Notes: generated by a model from the sequence alone, not told the origin. A stretch of DNA of 64,000 bases from Cohnella herbarum (GCF_012849095.1 NZ_CP051680.1:4743501-4807500), one strand, 5' to 3'; positions 1 through 9,431 are shown, counted from the first letter of the stretch. Numbers and translations: made by a program.

Positions 1-154
1 CCGTCGTAATGCGATACGAGGAGGGATTCGAGCTCTCGCTTGGAAATACGAAGCTTCCGTTCCCAACGGCCGCATTCGCTAATGGCGCCTGAGCGGGGAG
101 CAACTGAAGCAGGAGCGCGAACGCGATGAATACGGCACTGATTTTTTTAAACAC
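1..154 (-). CDS. Secreted protein, N-terminal fragment (runs off the window)
   Basis: Only the first 51 codons are inside the window. The reading starts at a GTG (154) seven to eight bases after a strong TAAGGAGG ribosome site at 163-170. The translated start, FKKISAVFIAFALLLQLLP followed by AQAPLANAA, is a classic Sec signal peptide: lysines, a hydrophobic core, then small residues before a likely cleavage at ANA-A. The mature part seen is only about 20 residues rich in Ser and Asn, so no family can be assigned. It lies downstream of tagO and its terminator and has its own ribosome site, so it is probably a separate transcription unit. Surface or extracellular location is inferred from the signal peptide only. 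Confidence 0.7.
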   Translation of the reverse strand, partial: MFKKISAVFIAFALLLQLLPAQAPLANAAVGNGSFVFPSESSNPSSYRITT

Positions 155-232
155 AATGATTTCCTCCTTACATTTCTTCCCGGCATTATGGGTGTACCTC
201 TGTTATCGGACGAGAGCGGAGGAATATTTAGG

Positions 233-280
233 CGAAAAAAATAAAAAATCCCCGAATCTCGATCGAGATCAGGGATTTAA
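233..280 (-). terminator. Rho-independent terminator after tagO
   Basis: Read on the minus strand, an AAATCCC...GGGGATTT stem encloses a GATCTCGATCGAGAT palindrome and is followed by a T-rich run (TTTTTTATTTTTTT). It begins about 27 bases after the tagO stop codon. Confidence 0.85.
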
Positions 281-306
281 GAAATTTTTAATAAAATGAA
301 CTGCTA

Positions 307-1452
307 TTATTTCCCCCGAGTTTCCGTATGAGGCTTCATCCGAAGTCTTGCCAGGAAATCGAGAACGGGGCGGCGAGTCTGGTCGACGATTCCGATAAGC
401 TCGGCACCGATCTGCAATAAGAACACGAGAGCGCATATAACGATAAACGTGATCCAGTTCCCTAAACCAGTATTCGATACAGACGATTGAACGATCGCGC
501 ATGTTCCGAAGAAAGCGGCGATTCCGTATATGATAATAACGGTTTTCCGATGGCTGAATCCAAGTTGCTGCAAGCAGTGATGCAGATGTCCTTTGTCCGG
601 AGCGAAGATCGGCTTCTTGTGAATCCAGCGACGCACGATGGCGAAGAAGGTGTCGGACAACGGTACGCCTATGATGAGCAAAGGAGTAACGAAGGAAACG
701 ATCGTGATTTGTTTGAATCCGAGCATGGACAACGTCGCCAAGGCGAAACCGAGGAACAACGAGCCCGAGTCTCCCATGAATATTTTCGCGGGATGGAAGT
801 TGAAGAACAGGAAACCTCCGATTGCACCAAGCAATACTGCCGATAGCAAAATAACGGCTTCATTACCCATAATAATCCCCATCACCATAATCGTGGCAAC
901 GGCGATGCCGGATACGCCGGCCGCAAGCCCGTCCAATCCGTCGATTAAGTTAATCGCGTTCGTGACGCCGACGATCCAGAGGATCGTGAGCGGAATGCTG
1001 AGCCATTCGCCCAGCGGCTGCATGGCCGAACCGAAAGGAATGTTCAATAAGTTGATTTTCACGTCGAAACCGAATACGACGATGCAAGCCGCGCCGATTT
1101 GCACGAGCAATTTGAGCTTGGCGGACAAGTCGTACTTATCATCCAGAGCCCCCAGCAAAACGATAACCGTACCGCCGACCAGCAGAGCGCTAATCAAATT
1201 GCGGTCGTAAGCGCTTAGCGCTCCTTCTGGAACGAAAGGCAATATAAGTAGCAATCCCACCGTGAACGCCGCATAGATCGCTACGCCGCCCAGACGGGGC
1301 ATCGTTCTTGTATGAACTTTACGTTGGTTCGGCACGTCGATCGCGCCGATGCGAACCGCCAGCTTCTTAACGAGCGGCGTTAGAACAAGCGCAAGCGCCA
1401 TTGCCCCAATGAATGAAATGAGTCCAATACCTAGCATCCAACCAGACACCAT
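307..1452 (-). CDS. tagO: Undecaprenyl-phosphate GlcNAc-1-phosphate transferase (TagO/WecA)
   Basis: Polytopic membrane enzyme that moves GlcNAc-1-phosphate from UDP-GlcNAc to undecaprenyl phosphate, the first step of teichoic-acid or secondary-cell-wall-polymer synthesis. About ten hydrophobic segments are visible. Family motifs: an Asp pair in LGALDDKYD (about residues 100-110), NLIDGLDGL (about 168-176), FNFHPAKIFMGDSGS, and the C-terminal HLHH motif in PDKGHLHH. I chose the ATG at 1452: GGGGAG lies six bases upstream, whereas the TTG at 1458 directly abuts that site. It sits downstream of tagA and csaB on the same strand, 115 bases after tagA, consistent with one cell-wall glycan locus. 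Confidence 0.95.
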   Translation of the reverse strand: MVSGWMLGIGLISFIGAMALALVLTPLVKKLAVRIGAIDVPNQRKVHTRTMPRLGGVAIYAAFTVGLLLILPFVPEGALSAYDRNLISALLVGGTVIVLLGALDDKYDLSAKLKLLVQIGAACIVVFGFDVKINLLNIPFGSAMQPLGEWLSIPLTILWIVGVTNAINLIDGLDGLAAGVSGIAVATIMVMGIIMGNEAVILLSAVLLGAIGGFLFFNFHPAKIFMGDSGSLFLGFALATLSMLGFKQITIVSFVTPLLIIGVPLSDTFFAIVRRWIHKKPIFAPDKGHLHHCLQQLGFSHRKTVIIIYGIAAFFGTCAIVQSSVSNTGLGNWITFIVICALVFLLQIGAELIGIVDQTRRPVLDFLARLRMKPHTETRGK

Positions 1453-1573
1453 CCACAACTCCCCTTTTTCTGTACCGGAATGAATTATACTCCCGTAACA
1501 AGGAATTCAACAAGGTGAACATTCAGTCGTTTTCAGCCGTTTTTCATGATTTTTATCATTTTCACGAAAGTTT

Positions 1574-2344
1574 TCACGATGGATTGTTATGTTTAAGGAC
1601 TTTATCTCCGTCTTTAATCACTTTGAGCGCAAATCGAGGCAATACGAGCATCCTCTTGAACCGGGTTGGTTGCTGTATTAACCTATAAAACCATTCCATC
1701 CCGAGTTTGCGAAAAAATGCCGGAGCTCGCTTGAGCTTACCCGATACGACGTCGAAACTCCCCCCTACGCCCATCACGACGGGAACGCCGAGTTCGGACT
1801 GATACTTCTCGATCCATGGTTCTTGGTTCATTGTTGCGCGAGCCACGAACAACAGATCCGGATTAGCTTCCCTGATTGCGGCTACGACTTCTCCATCTTC
1901 CTTATCCGTAAAATAACCATCTCTATACCCCACGAAACGGATGCCTGGAAACTGTTGCTTTAGCTTATCGTGCGCTGTTTGTATAATATCCGCGGACGCC
2001 CCTAGCAAATATGCGCTCCATTGATGACGCTCGCCCTCTCGAAGCAATTCGTGCAGCAGGTCGTAACCGGCCACTCGTTCTTGAACGGGCTCTTTTAAAC
2101 GCCGAGCCGCCCATACGACGCCCGAACCGTCCGGAACAACGAGATCAGCGGTCGCCAACGTGTGATGAAAAGACGGGTTGTCCATCCCCACCATCAGCAT
2201 GATCGGATTGCCCGTGACGACTCGATGCGGACGTCGGGTTTGAATAGCTCGGGCTAGATAATCCACGGTTTCTTTCATATTCATTTTCGAAAAAGGTACG
2301 CCATACAGGGACACCGTAGGGTACGGCTTCGATTTGGGCTTCAA
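1574..2344 (-). CDS. tagA: WecG/TagA/CpsF family glycosyltransferase (N-acetylmannosaminyltransferase)
   Basis: 256-residue GT26-family enzyme expected to transfer ManNAc from UDP-ManNAc to undecaprenyl-PP-GlcNAc, making the linkage disaccharide. Family marks: VTGNPIMLMVG (about 40-52), ADLVVPDGSGVVWAARR with the conserved Asp, LLGASADI, and the C-terminal basic stretch with WFYRLIQQPTRFKRM used for membrane association. The start is a TTG at 2344 with GGAGAG about nine bases upstream; no nearby ATG precedes the conserved SLYGVPFSKM. It lies between csaB and tagO; its donor would be made by the UDP-GlcNAc 2-epimerase at 41357-42496. Confidence 0.93.
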   Translation of the reverse strand: MKPKSKPYPTVSLYGVPFSKMNMKETVDYLARAIQTRRPHRVVTGNPIMLMVGMDNPSFHHTLATADLVVPDGSGVVWAARRLKEPVQERVAGYDLLHELLREGERHQWSAYLLGASADIIQTAHDKLKQQFPGIRFVGYRDGYFTDKEDGEVVAAIREANPDLLFVARATMNQEPWIEKYQSELGVPVVMGVGGSFDVVSGKLKRAPAFFRKLGMEWFYRLIQQPTRFKRMLVLPRFALKVIKDGDKVLKHNNPS

Positions 2345-2432
2345 TTCGTGTCACTCTCCAGGTAGCATTATACCGCCTTCGGCGATGGGTTAACACTTAA
2401 AAAATTCTTTTAATTCTAAATATTCGCCTACA

Positions 2433-3611
2433 CTATTTACGTATGAGCGACACGATTTGTTTCGAAGGCTTGCCCGCTTCCTTCTTTAGGCGCGCAATGG
2501 CAGCGTCGCAAGCTTGATGCCACCGCTCCGGATCGCGTAAAATTTCGACGGCCTGCTGGGACATATACTCCGTATCCAGCTCCTCCGTCGTGCCGACGGC
2601 TCTTTGTCCGAGGCGCTGCAGGAATTGGTCGATCTTAGGGTCGTATGACAGCCCCAGAAGGGGTACATTCTGATTCGCCGCATAGATGAGCGAATGCAGG
2701 CGCATCCCGATGAGCAACGCGCATCGGCCGACCTCCCGCAGCATCTGCTGCGGGTCGTCGTGCGCCGGGGCCAGCTCTGCCGAGGCCCCGGCAGAGCCTA
2801 GCCGTTCCATCACGTAGCGGGACGCATCCTCGTCCGCGCCGCGATGGAACGGCAGGAAGCGCAGCCGGACGCGATGCCGTCCTGCCAGCGCTTCAAGCGC
2901 GGCAGCCGCGCGGTCCAAGTCCGCGCGGTCGCCGCGCCAGAACCTGACGGACACGCCCACCACGGGCGGCGTGTCCTCAACCAGGTCGGCGCGCTTTGCG
3001 CTCGCCGACTCCACATACGAGCCGCCGCCGCTGGCTGGGCTCGCAACATCCTCGCCGGCGGCAGCCCACGCCGGCAACCCCATAACCGGATCCGGCACCA
3101 CGTCAATTCTCGCCGGAGGAACGCCATACCTCCTCAGCAGCGTCGCCGACTCCTCGTCCCGCACCGAAACATAAGCCGCTTTCCGAAACGCGCGAGCTAT
3201 AAAAGGCTCAAACATTTTCCGGTTCACCGGTCCGATTCCCTGCGCATATACGAAAGTCGGCTTCCCGCACCAACGGGCCAACGCCATAATCCCTAAGTAA
3301 TACGGAATCGAGCCTAGCCCCGTCGCATCTTGCAGCAAACTTCCCCCGCCGCTGATCAGCCCATCGCTGTTCTTAAGCGCCCGTCGCACATCCCGGAGCT
3401 TCATCCGATGGACCGCCTCCACGCCATATTGTTTCGACGTCCATTCCGGGTCTCCGGAAAGCACGATTGGTTTCAGCTTTATCCCCGCATGATCCGCCGC
3501 TTCATCCAAAGCCGTCAGAATACTCTTCAATACCGCTTCGTCCCCGCTATTTCGGAAACCATAGAACCCCGACAACACCAATCGGTATGTCTTTCCGGCG
3601 TTACCCGTCAC
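2433..3611 (-). CDS. csaB: Polysaccharide pyruvyl transferase CsaB
   Basis: 392-residue pyruvyl transferase that adds ketal pyruvate to ManNAc of the secondary cell-wall polymer, creating the ligand of SLH domains on S-layer proteins. The N-terminus (LVLSGFYGFRNSGDEAVL) and SGGGSLLQDATG are typical; YAQGIGPVNRKMF and the C-terminal LLIGMRLHSLIYA and LGLSYDPKIDQFL match the GT-B-like fold of the family. A low-conservation insert lies around residues 190-210. The start at 3611 is GTG with only a weak upstream site, so it may move a few codons. A ~900-base repeat-filled gap separates it from the DUF5693 gene that usually precedes csaB. Confidence 0.95.
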   Translation of the reverse strand: MTGNAGKTYRLVLSGFYGFRNSGDEAVLKSILTALDEAADHAGIKLKPIVLSGDPEWTSKQYGVEAVHRMKLRDVRRALKNSDGLISGGGSLLQDATGLGSIPYYLGIMALARWCGKPTFVYAQGIGPVNRKMFEPFIARAFRKAAYVSVRDEESATLLRRYGVPPARIDVVPDPVMGLPAWAAAGEDVASPASGGGSYVESASAKRADLVEDTPPVVGVSVRFWRGDRADLDRAAAALEALAGRHRVRLRFLPFHRGADEDASRYVMERLGSAGASAELAPAHDDPQQMLREVGRCALLIGMRLHSLIYAANQNVPLLGLSYDPKIDQFLQRLGQRAVGTTEELDTEYMSQQAVEILRDPERWHQACDAAIARLKKEAGKPSKQIVSLIRK

Positions 3612-3905
3612 GTTTTCTGCACGATGTCCGATTTTCTCCCGCCCCTATCGCGAAAATCTCTAATGTAGGATGCTCCAATTATCCCGCTCCTACAAATTAA
3701 CGTTATGACAAAACCCTATTCGACGCTCATTACCGCTTCGCTTAAAAATAACATTGTACCATCGCTTTATTTCCACTTTCAGATACATGATCGATCTTCT
3801 ATTTGACCAATAACATTCTCTCATCGTCTTATTCGTAGCTGTGCTTGGCCTTTCGCCGAAAATAACGTTACACCATCGCTCTATCCCATACATTGAGGTG
3901 CAATT

Positions 3906-4318
3906 CCTGAACAAAAGGGTTAATGGCTATACACCCTCAAACCGAATCCCCACACCAGCACTCTATCCCACACTTCGAGCACAGTTCCTGATCGAAAGGG
4001 ATAATGGCTATACACCCTCAAACCGAATCCCCACGCCATCACTCTATCCCAAACTTCGAACGCAGTACCTGACCGAAAGGGATAATGGCTATACGCCCTC
4101 AAACCGAATCCCCACACCAACACACTCTATCCCAAACTTCAAACGTAGTCCCTGACCGAAAGGGATAATGGCTATACACCCTTTCGAACCAAATCCCCTA
4201 CGCCATCAATCTATCCCATACTTCAAACGTAGTCCCTGACCGAAGGGGATAATGGCCATACGCCCTCTCGAACCAAATCCCCTACGCCATCATGAGCGAA
4301 GGGGATATGAATGGTTGT
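3906..4318. repeat. Degenerate tandem array of 81-84 bp units in the csaB/DUF5693 gap
   Basis: Units start at 3906, 3987, 4068, 4151 and 4235 (spacing 81, 81, 83, 84). Each begins with CCTGAnCnAAAGGGATAATGG, then tATACnCCCT, then CnAATCCCC and a CTATCCC block. The head is a diverged form of the CCTGAGCGAAGGGGAT repeat found at the other two repeat loci of this window. Older, decayed units continue upstream: AAAATAACnTTnnACCATCGCT occurs near 3747 and again near 3859. No gene is supported in 3612-4512; short open frames on both strands simply follow the repeat period. Confidence 0.85.
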
Positions 4319-4388
4319 CATTTGCTTGATTTACCATGAGATTTAGTACCATGTACTAACGCCTAACCGCCACGTGCAAATCGCTTTT

Positions 4389-4505
4389 CCTGAGCGAGCG
4401 GGATACCGTAAAAGCGAAACAAAGTCCGACTCTCGACTCCCGACTTCCCACTCCCCGGTACTCCCACGCCCCCACTTCCTGAGCGAAGGGGATACCGTCG
4501 AAAGC
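4389..4505. repeat. Two isolated copies of the dispersed CCTGAGCGA repeat
   Basis: Copies at 4389-4414 and 4478-4505 read CCTGAGCGA, G-rich, GATACCGT, AAAGCG, and share orientation. A third partial copy (TGAGCGAAGGGGATATGA) lies near 4294. They end just past the stop codon of the DUF5693 gene at 4513. Confidence 0.75.
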
Positions 4506-4512
4506 GAAAGCG

Positions 4513-6564
4513 CTAAGCAATAAACCTAGAACTCTTCAGCCATTTAACCCATATTTTCTCGCCAATTTGCCATACGACTATGATCGCTAATCCGATCAGA
4601 ACGCCGATGCCAAGACCGAGGAATACCCTAATGAGAGACAGCAAGAACGGAGTATGAATATGCGCGAATGTATCCACCATCGACAACTGTCCGATCGTAC
4701 CGGCAACAAGAAGTACCATCGCCCAACGATACCGGAGCGCCAAGAAAATTCCCGCGAAGAACAACGGATGACCGCCCATGAATTCCTTAATACGCGGCCG
4801 CACGCCGAAAGTATTTTCCATCAGCGAACGGAATTGCATTTCTATCCCCGTCACTTGGCCGCCATTGCCCGTTCTGGACAAATAATAGTAACCTACCGCG
4901 CCAAGAATACCCACACCCGCGATCCACAAAACCGTCAGCGGCATTGCCAGAATTTTTCTCGCGTTGCCCACGACCGTCTCACTGGATCCATACAAGAATA
5001 CGTAAATCGCCACCAACCCGATGGGAACCAAATGAAGCAAGTTCACGCCACGGAACTGCTGCAGCACCAAGCTATAGGAGATGTGATTAAGCAAAGCTAC
5101 GATAAAAGGAACGGCCGCAAGCGATAGAATCGTCGTCCGAACGAGAAGGATCACTGCGCCCCCTAAACGGCGCACGCTTGAAATCGGCTGATCTTCCGCG
5201 CTTTCCCTGAGTACCCGGATCCGCTTAATGAGCAGCACGACCGAAGCCGTCGGCGCGGCAATCGCCGTCATTAATGCCAAGGCTTGTACCATTAGAGTGG
5301 AATTGAGCACGTACAATCCCGCTCCCCCGACTCCTCCGGCTACGAGAACAGGCAACAATAGAGATGGAATAAACAATCCTACGGTTAATGCGACTAGCGC
5401 GATCGCGCCAAGCATCGCGATTCCACGTAAAATTTTCTCCGAAGGAGCTTTATGCACCTCGAATGCTTTAGGCTCCCCGATTTCGAAGCCGAAATCTTTC
5501 AGTTGTTTCACGACGCCTACGGAGTCTTCTTCCTCGTCTCCTTGCAATACGTCGATGATGTTTTGCAACGGATGCGTGACTTGACCTTTGGTCGAGTCCC
5601 TGACGGACGCCGCGTTCAGATACAACAAACGAATATTGCGATCTTTTACGCCAAGCACGAGCCGATCCTCTAACACCGGCTTCTTGATTACGTTCATTTC
5701 GGCTTCTCCAACGGAGTGAGCTCTGATCGCATCGTATTTAAGCAGGTTGGCTAGCTTCGCCATCCCTTTCTGAGGGACCTTCAAGTTCTCGAATATCCCC
5801 ACGCCGATCCCGTGTTTCTTCAATTCGCTCGAGAAGCGTTGCACGCCTTTGAACTTAATTCCTTTGCCATACCCCGTGACCGCTTCCCCATCGAAAAGCA
5901 CTCGGGTAACGCCGAGCTCCTCGAACGATTGAAGCCACTTGTCCACTTCGACCGGGTCGAACGGAACAAAACGGTCCGACAAGCGCGGAACGATCATGAA
6001 CCCGGCATCCTTAAGCATTTTCATAGCTATCGGGTTCGGTTGCATCGCGCGTAAATAGGCATCGTCATATCCCATGCTTAGACGCATTCCCGCACGGTCT
6101 TTAACGGACCAATTCGTAACTTCCGCACCATGATGACGGAACGCCCACTCAATGATCGGACGAAGCACCGGCTCGTTCTCCGGTCGATTGAAGACCAAAT
6201 AAGTGCCGTTATCCTCCGGAGGGGAAACGCGTCCCTCAAGCAAAGCCGCCTGAGTGGCATTGTACACGTTTATTTCGCCTGCCCAAGACAGTTCCTCCAA
6301 CGTGCTTTCAAATACGGCCATTCCGTTCACGCCCGCATCTTTCAGCAGCTTTAATTGCTCCTGTACGAATGCTTGCGGATTTACTTGCGTATTTCCGACC
6401 TGCAACAGGTCCCGGTAGTCCATTACGATAGCGACTTTATCCGCGGAAGTTTCCGTCTGCACTCTTGCGTACATAACGGGAAGCGCCGCCACAACTCCAA
6501 GCAGTACGACCCACCAAAGCCATTTTGCCAATCTCGTATTCCAAGTATTCAGCCACTGGGGCAC
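4513..6564 (-). CDS. DUF5693 family polytopic membrane protein
   Basis: About 683 residues. One N-terminal membrane helix (WLWWVVLLGVVAALPV), an extracytoplasmic region to about residue 375 (the DUF5693 domain), then roughly eight to nine hydrophobic segments up to the C-terminus. The biochemical role is unknown. Homologues lie directly upstream of csaB in many Bacillales, so a part in cell-wall-polymer pyruvylation, export or ligation is inferred from context. I prefer the GTG at 6564, which follows AAGGAG by eight bases; the GTG at 6573 overlaps the ribosome site. It is separated by only 22 bases from phosphoglucomutase upstream. Confidence 0.85.
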   Translation of the reverse strand: MPQWLNTWNTRLAKWLWWVVLLGVVAALPVMYARVQTETSADKVAIVMDYRDLLQVGNTQVNPQAFVQEQLKLLKDAGVNGMAVFESTLEELSWAGEINVYNATQAALLEGRVSPPEDNGTYLVFNRPENEPVLRPIIEWAFRHHGAEVTNWSVKDRAGMRLSMGYDDAYLRAMQPNPIAMKMLKDAGFMIVPRLSDRFVPFDPVEVDKWLQSFEELGVTRVLFDGEAVTGYGKGIKFKGVQRFSSELKKHGIGVGIFENLKVPQKGMAKLANLLKYDAIRAHSVGEAEMNVIKKPVLEDRLVLGVKDRNIRLLYLNAASVRDSTKGQVTHPLQNIIDVLQGDEEEDSVGVVKQLKDFGFEIGEPKAFEVHKAPSEKILRGIAMLGAIALVALTVGLFIPSLLLPVLVAGGVGGAGLYVLNSTLMVQALALMTAIAAPTASVVLLIKRIRVLRESAEDQPISSVRRLGGAVILLVRTTILSLAAVPFIVALLNHISYSLVLQQFRGVNLLHLVPIGLVAIYVFLYGSSETVVGNARKILAMPLTVLWIAGVGILGAVGYYYLSRTGNGGQVTGIEMQFRSLMENTFGVRPRIKEFMGGHPLFFAGIFLALRYRWAMVLLVAGTIGQLSMVDTFAHIHTPFLLSLIRVFLGLGIGVLIGLAIIVVWQIGEKIWVKWLKSSRFIA

Positions 6565-6586
6565 AACGGTCACTCCTTCATTTCGT

Positions 6587-8290
6587 CTAAGCCTGCGAAT
6601 CGACCCGAGCCATAACCGAATCCACGAGTTGCTTCAAGGCAGCCGTCGCTTCATCTAATCCCGTGCTGCGTACCGCAAAATAAATCTTGATTTTCGGTTC
6701 CGTTCCCGATGGACGCAGACAGAACCACGAGCCGTCCGCGAGCAGGAACTTCAGAACGTTCTCGGCGGGCAAGCCGTCCAATCCTTTGGCGTAATCTAGC
6801 GATTGGACGACGGTAACGCCGGCGATCTCCTCGGGAGGATTACAGCGCCAATCATCCATGATCGCCCCGATCTGCGCTACGCCGTCTTTCCCCTTAAGCG
6901 TGCGGGATTCAAGCTTTTCAAGATAAGTGCCGTGCTTGGCATAGAGCTCGAGCAACACTTCATACAAGGTTTTCCCTAGCGCCTTATAATAAGCGGCCGC
7001 TTCGCAAATCAATAACGAGGCCACTACGGCATCCTTATCACGCGCGTAAGTGCCCGTCAAATAGCCATAGCTTTCTTCATAGCCGAATAAGAAAGAATGA
7101 GATCCGGTCGCTTCGAACCGCGTCATCAATTCGCCGATATATTTGAAGCCCGTTAGCGTGCTGAACACTTCGCAGCCGTAAGATGCAGCGATATCCGCGC
7201 CCATCTCGCTCGTAACGATCGTCTTGATGACGGCACCGTTAGTTGGTAGTTTACCCTGAGCTTGCAAATTCGATAGCAAGTAGTTGACCATGAGCGCGCC
7301 GGATTGATTGCCCGTCAGTACGACGAACTCTCCCTTGTCGTTCTTCACGACGGCTCCCATCCGATCGCAGTCGGGGTCGGTGCCTACGATAATATCCGCT
7401 CCGACTTCGTTCGCGAGCTTGATCGCCAGCGTAAACGCTTCTTGCTCCTCAGGGTTCGGAGATTTAACCGTAGGAAACTGTCCGTCCGGCTGCTCTTGCT
7501 CCGCTACGACATGAACGTTGGAAAATCCAGCTTGCTCTAGCACCCGTTGGATCGGAATGTTACCAGCTCCGTGTAAAGGAGTGAAGACTACGCCCAGCGC
7601 TGCGCCTGCGCCCGTCTTAATTAACTCAGGCTGTACCGTCTGCGCTACGACCGTATCGATGAACCTCTGATCGGCTTCATCGTCTAGCCAGACCAGCAGG
7701 CCTTGAGCCTCGGCTTGTTCTTGCGACAAACGTTTCACTTGATCGAAAGATTCGACCTGCCGTATTTGTTGGATCACTTGCTCGGCTTGATGCGGCACGA
7801 GTTGCCCGCCATCCGCTCCGTATACCTTGTATCCATTATATTCGGGCGGGTTGTGACTCGCCGTCACGACGATTCCGCCTGTCGCTTGCAGATCGCGAAC
7901 CGCGAACGAGAGCTGCGGAGTCGGCCGCAGGGAGCGGAACAAGTAAGTGCGAATGCCGTTCGCCGCAAGTACGCAAGCAGCTTCCAAGGAGTACACGTCG
8001 GAATTGCTGCGTGAATCATGCGCGATGACGACGGAAGGCGCGGAGGATTCCCCGAGCAGGAAACTCGCGAATCCTTGAGTCGCTTTACCGATCACATAGC
8101 GGTTCATCCGATTCGTTCCCGCGCCCATCACTCCGCGAAGTCCGCCGGTACCGAATTCGAGATCGCGGTAAAACCGGTCCTCGATTTCTTCGCCGCGACC
8201 CTCGATCGCCCGTAATTCATCTTTCGTCCGTTCGTCTATGTTAGGATCCTGTAGCCAAGCTTCATATAAGAACTGCGGATTGGTAGCCAT
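6587..8290 (-). CDS. pgcA: Phospho-sugar mutase (phosphoglucomutase PgcA-like)
   Basis: 567 residues, the usual length for the alpha-phosphoglucomutase of Firmicutes, which interconverts glucose-6-phosphate and glucose-1-phosphate for UDP-glucose, glycolipid and cell-wall glycan synthesis. Four domains are recognisable: the active phosphoserine loop TASHNPPEYNGYK (Ser145), the metal loop GTDPDCDRMG, the sugar-binding loop GYEESYGYLTG, and the phosphate-binding loop RPSGTEPKIKIYF near the end. ATG at 8290 is preceded by GGGAGAG. A phosphomannomutase activity cannot be excluded from sequence alone. It is placed between the cell-wall cluster and fabZ. Confidence 0.93.
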   Translation of the reverse strand: MATNPQFLYEAWLQDPNIDERTKDELRAIEGRGEEIEDRFYRDLEFGTGGLRGVMGAGTNRMNRYVIGKATQGFASFLLGESSAPSVVIAHDSRSNSDVYSLEAACVLAANGIRTYLFRSLRPTPQLSFAVRDLQATGGIVVTASHNPPEYNGYKVYGADGGQLVPHQAEQVIQQIRQVESFDQVKRLSQEQAEAQGLLVWLDDEADQRFIDTVVAQTVQPELIKTGAGAALGVVFTPLHGAGNIPIQRVLEQAGFSNVHVVAEQEQPDGQFPTVKSPNPEEQEAFTLAIKLANEVGADIIVGTDPDCDRMGAVVKNDKGEFVVLTGNQSGALMVNYLLSNLQAQGKLPTNGAVIKTIVTSEMGADIAASYGCEVFSTLTGFKYIGELMTRFEATGSHSFLFGYEESYGYLTGTYARDKDAVVASLLICEAAAYYKALGKTLYEVLLELYAKHGTYLEKLESRTLKGKDGVAQIGAIMDDWRCNPPEEIAGVTVVQSLDYAKGLDGLPAENVLKFLLADGSWFCLRPSGTEPKIKIYFAVRSTGLDEATAALKQLVDSVMARVDSQA

Positions 8291-8315
8291 GGTTTCTCTC
8301 TCCCTTTATGAATTG

Positions 8316-8753
8316 TTAGCTTTTCGACGGATCGGAAAGAGCGAACATAAGCTCGCCTTCAGCGACGACAACGTCGCCCACTCGCGCCGTACCCCGGCCT
8401 TTGCCGATCGGCCCTTTCAAGCGGGTGACTTCCAGCTCCAAAGTCAACGTATCTCCCGGTTTCACTTGTCCGCGAAATCTGAATTCGTCGATGCCCGCGA
8501 AGAAACCGAGCTTGCCTCTATTTTCTTCTAACGCCAGCATAGCGACCGTGCCGACTTGCGCTAACGCTTCAACGATCAGTACGCCAGGCATAACCGGGTA
8601 TCCCGGAAAATGTCCGACGAAGAACGGCTCGTTCATCGTTACGTTTTTGAGTCCTACAGCACGTTTCCCCGGCTCGAGTTCCAGTATGCGATCGATGAGC
8701 AAGAACGGCGGGCGGTGCGGAATCAATTCCTGAATTTGCACGATATCTAACAT
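8316..8753 (-). CDS. fabZ: 3-hydroxyacyl-[acyl-carrier-protein] dehydratase FabZ
   Basis: 145-residue hot-dog-fold dehydratase of fatty acid elongation (type II FAS), removing water from 3-hydroxyacyl-ACP. The active-site segment [21 protein letters not shown] carries catalytic His48 and Glu62, and [11 protein letters not shown] is typical. ATG at 8753 follows AGGAGG by seven bases. In B. subtilis the homologue (ywpB) also lies just past mbl-flhO-flhP, so this is conserved order. Confidence 0.97.
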   Translation of the reverse strand: MLDIVQIQELIPHRPPFLLIDRILELEPGKRAVGLKNVTMNEPFFVGHFPGYPVMPGVLIVEALAQVGTVAMLALEENRGKLGFFAGIDEFRFRGQVKPGDTLTLELEVTRLKGPIGKGRGTARVGDVVVAEGELMFALSDPSKS

Positions 8754-8857
8754 TATTTATTCCTCCTATATCATCTAACCTGTTGTACGAATAATTGAAC
8801 CGCGAAGGCAAATAATACTATTATCCCTTAGGCGAACTGCAGTCGCAAAGGTTGATA

Positions 8858-8914
8858 TAAGAGAGCTTGCCGCCGCCCGCCGTTCCTCCAGCCGGCGGCG
8901 GGCTCTTTTGTGCC
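8858..8914. terminator. GC-rich hairpin between pgsA-like gene and fabZ
   Basis: GCCGCCGCCCGCCG pairs with CGGCGGCGGGC, flanked by AAGAG and CTCTTTT. A short T run follows on the plus side; on the minus strand, the direction of the pgsA-like gene, the hairpin begins about eight bases after its stop codon and is followed by a weak T-rich stretch. Terminator function is likely, direction less certain. Confidence 0.6.
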
Positions 8915-8921
8915 GCAACGG

Positions 8922-9431
8922 TTAAGATGCCCGGTTTAAGTTTCTGAATTTCATGAAATAAATGATCGAAGCCAAGAAAGACAAAGCGATTCCGAACCAT
9001 AATACGTCTACTCCTATGGATTGTTCCAAGAATAGCAATGTAATCGCCGCGTAATAAATGACGGTGGTCGCTTTGCCAAGCAAGTTGGCCGGCACCGTCT
9101 TTAAGCCGCGGAAATGAAAAATCGCCGAAGCGATAATCATGACCAGTTCACGGAATGCCATCACGATAAATGCCGCCAACGGAAGCACGTTCTTGATTAG
9201 AAGCGCCAGAATGACGGATAACATCGTAAGCTTATCCGCTAAAGGATCCAACATGCTGCCGGTTAACGTAACTTGTCCGCTTCGACGGGCGATGTATCCA
9301 TCCAATATATCCGTTAATCCAGCTACCAATAATACGCACAAAGCCGCGATCGACTGATCGTTCAAATACAAGATCAAAAACAAGGGGATTAACACAAATC
9401 GGGACATCGTCAGCATATTGGGTACATTCAT
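8922..9431 (-). CDS. CDP-alcohol phosphatidyltransferase (PgsA-like)
   Basis: 169-residue membrane protein with about five helices. The signature of the family, D-x2-DG-x2-AR-x8-G-x3-D-x3-D, is complete: DILDGYIARR, then GSMLDPLADK (about residues 41-68). Members join a CDP-diacylglycerol phosphatidyl group to an alcohol; PgsA makes phosphatidylglycerophosphate. The N-terminus MNVPNMLTMSRF also matches PgsA. Its length is slightly below that of housekeeping PgsA (about 190), so this may be a second paralogue. Confidence 0.85.
   Translation of the reverse strand: MNVPNMLTMSRFVLIPLFLILYLNDQSIAALCVLLVAGLTDILDGYIARRSGQVTLTGSMLDPLADKLTMLSVILALLIKNVLPLAAFIVMAFRELVMIIASAIFHFRGLKTVPANLLGKATTVIYYAAITLLFLEQSIGVDVLWFGIALSFLASIIYFMKFRNLNRAS

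Noticed and set aside
638..1210. 190-codon plus-strand frame opposite tagO
   Set aside because: Antisense shadow of a conserved membrane enzyme.
3841..4155. 104-codon plus-strand frame in the csaB/DUF5693 gap
   Set aside because: Repeats with the 81-bp (27-codon) period of the array and has no ribosome site.
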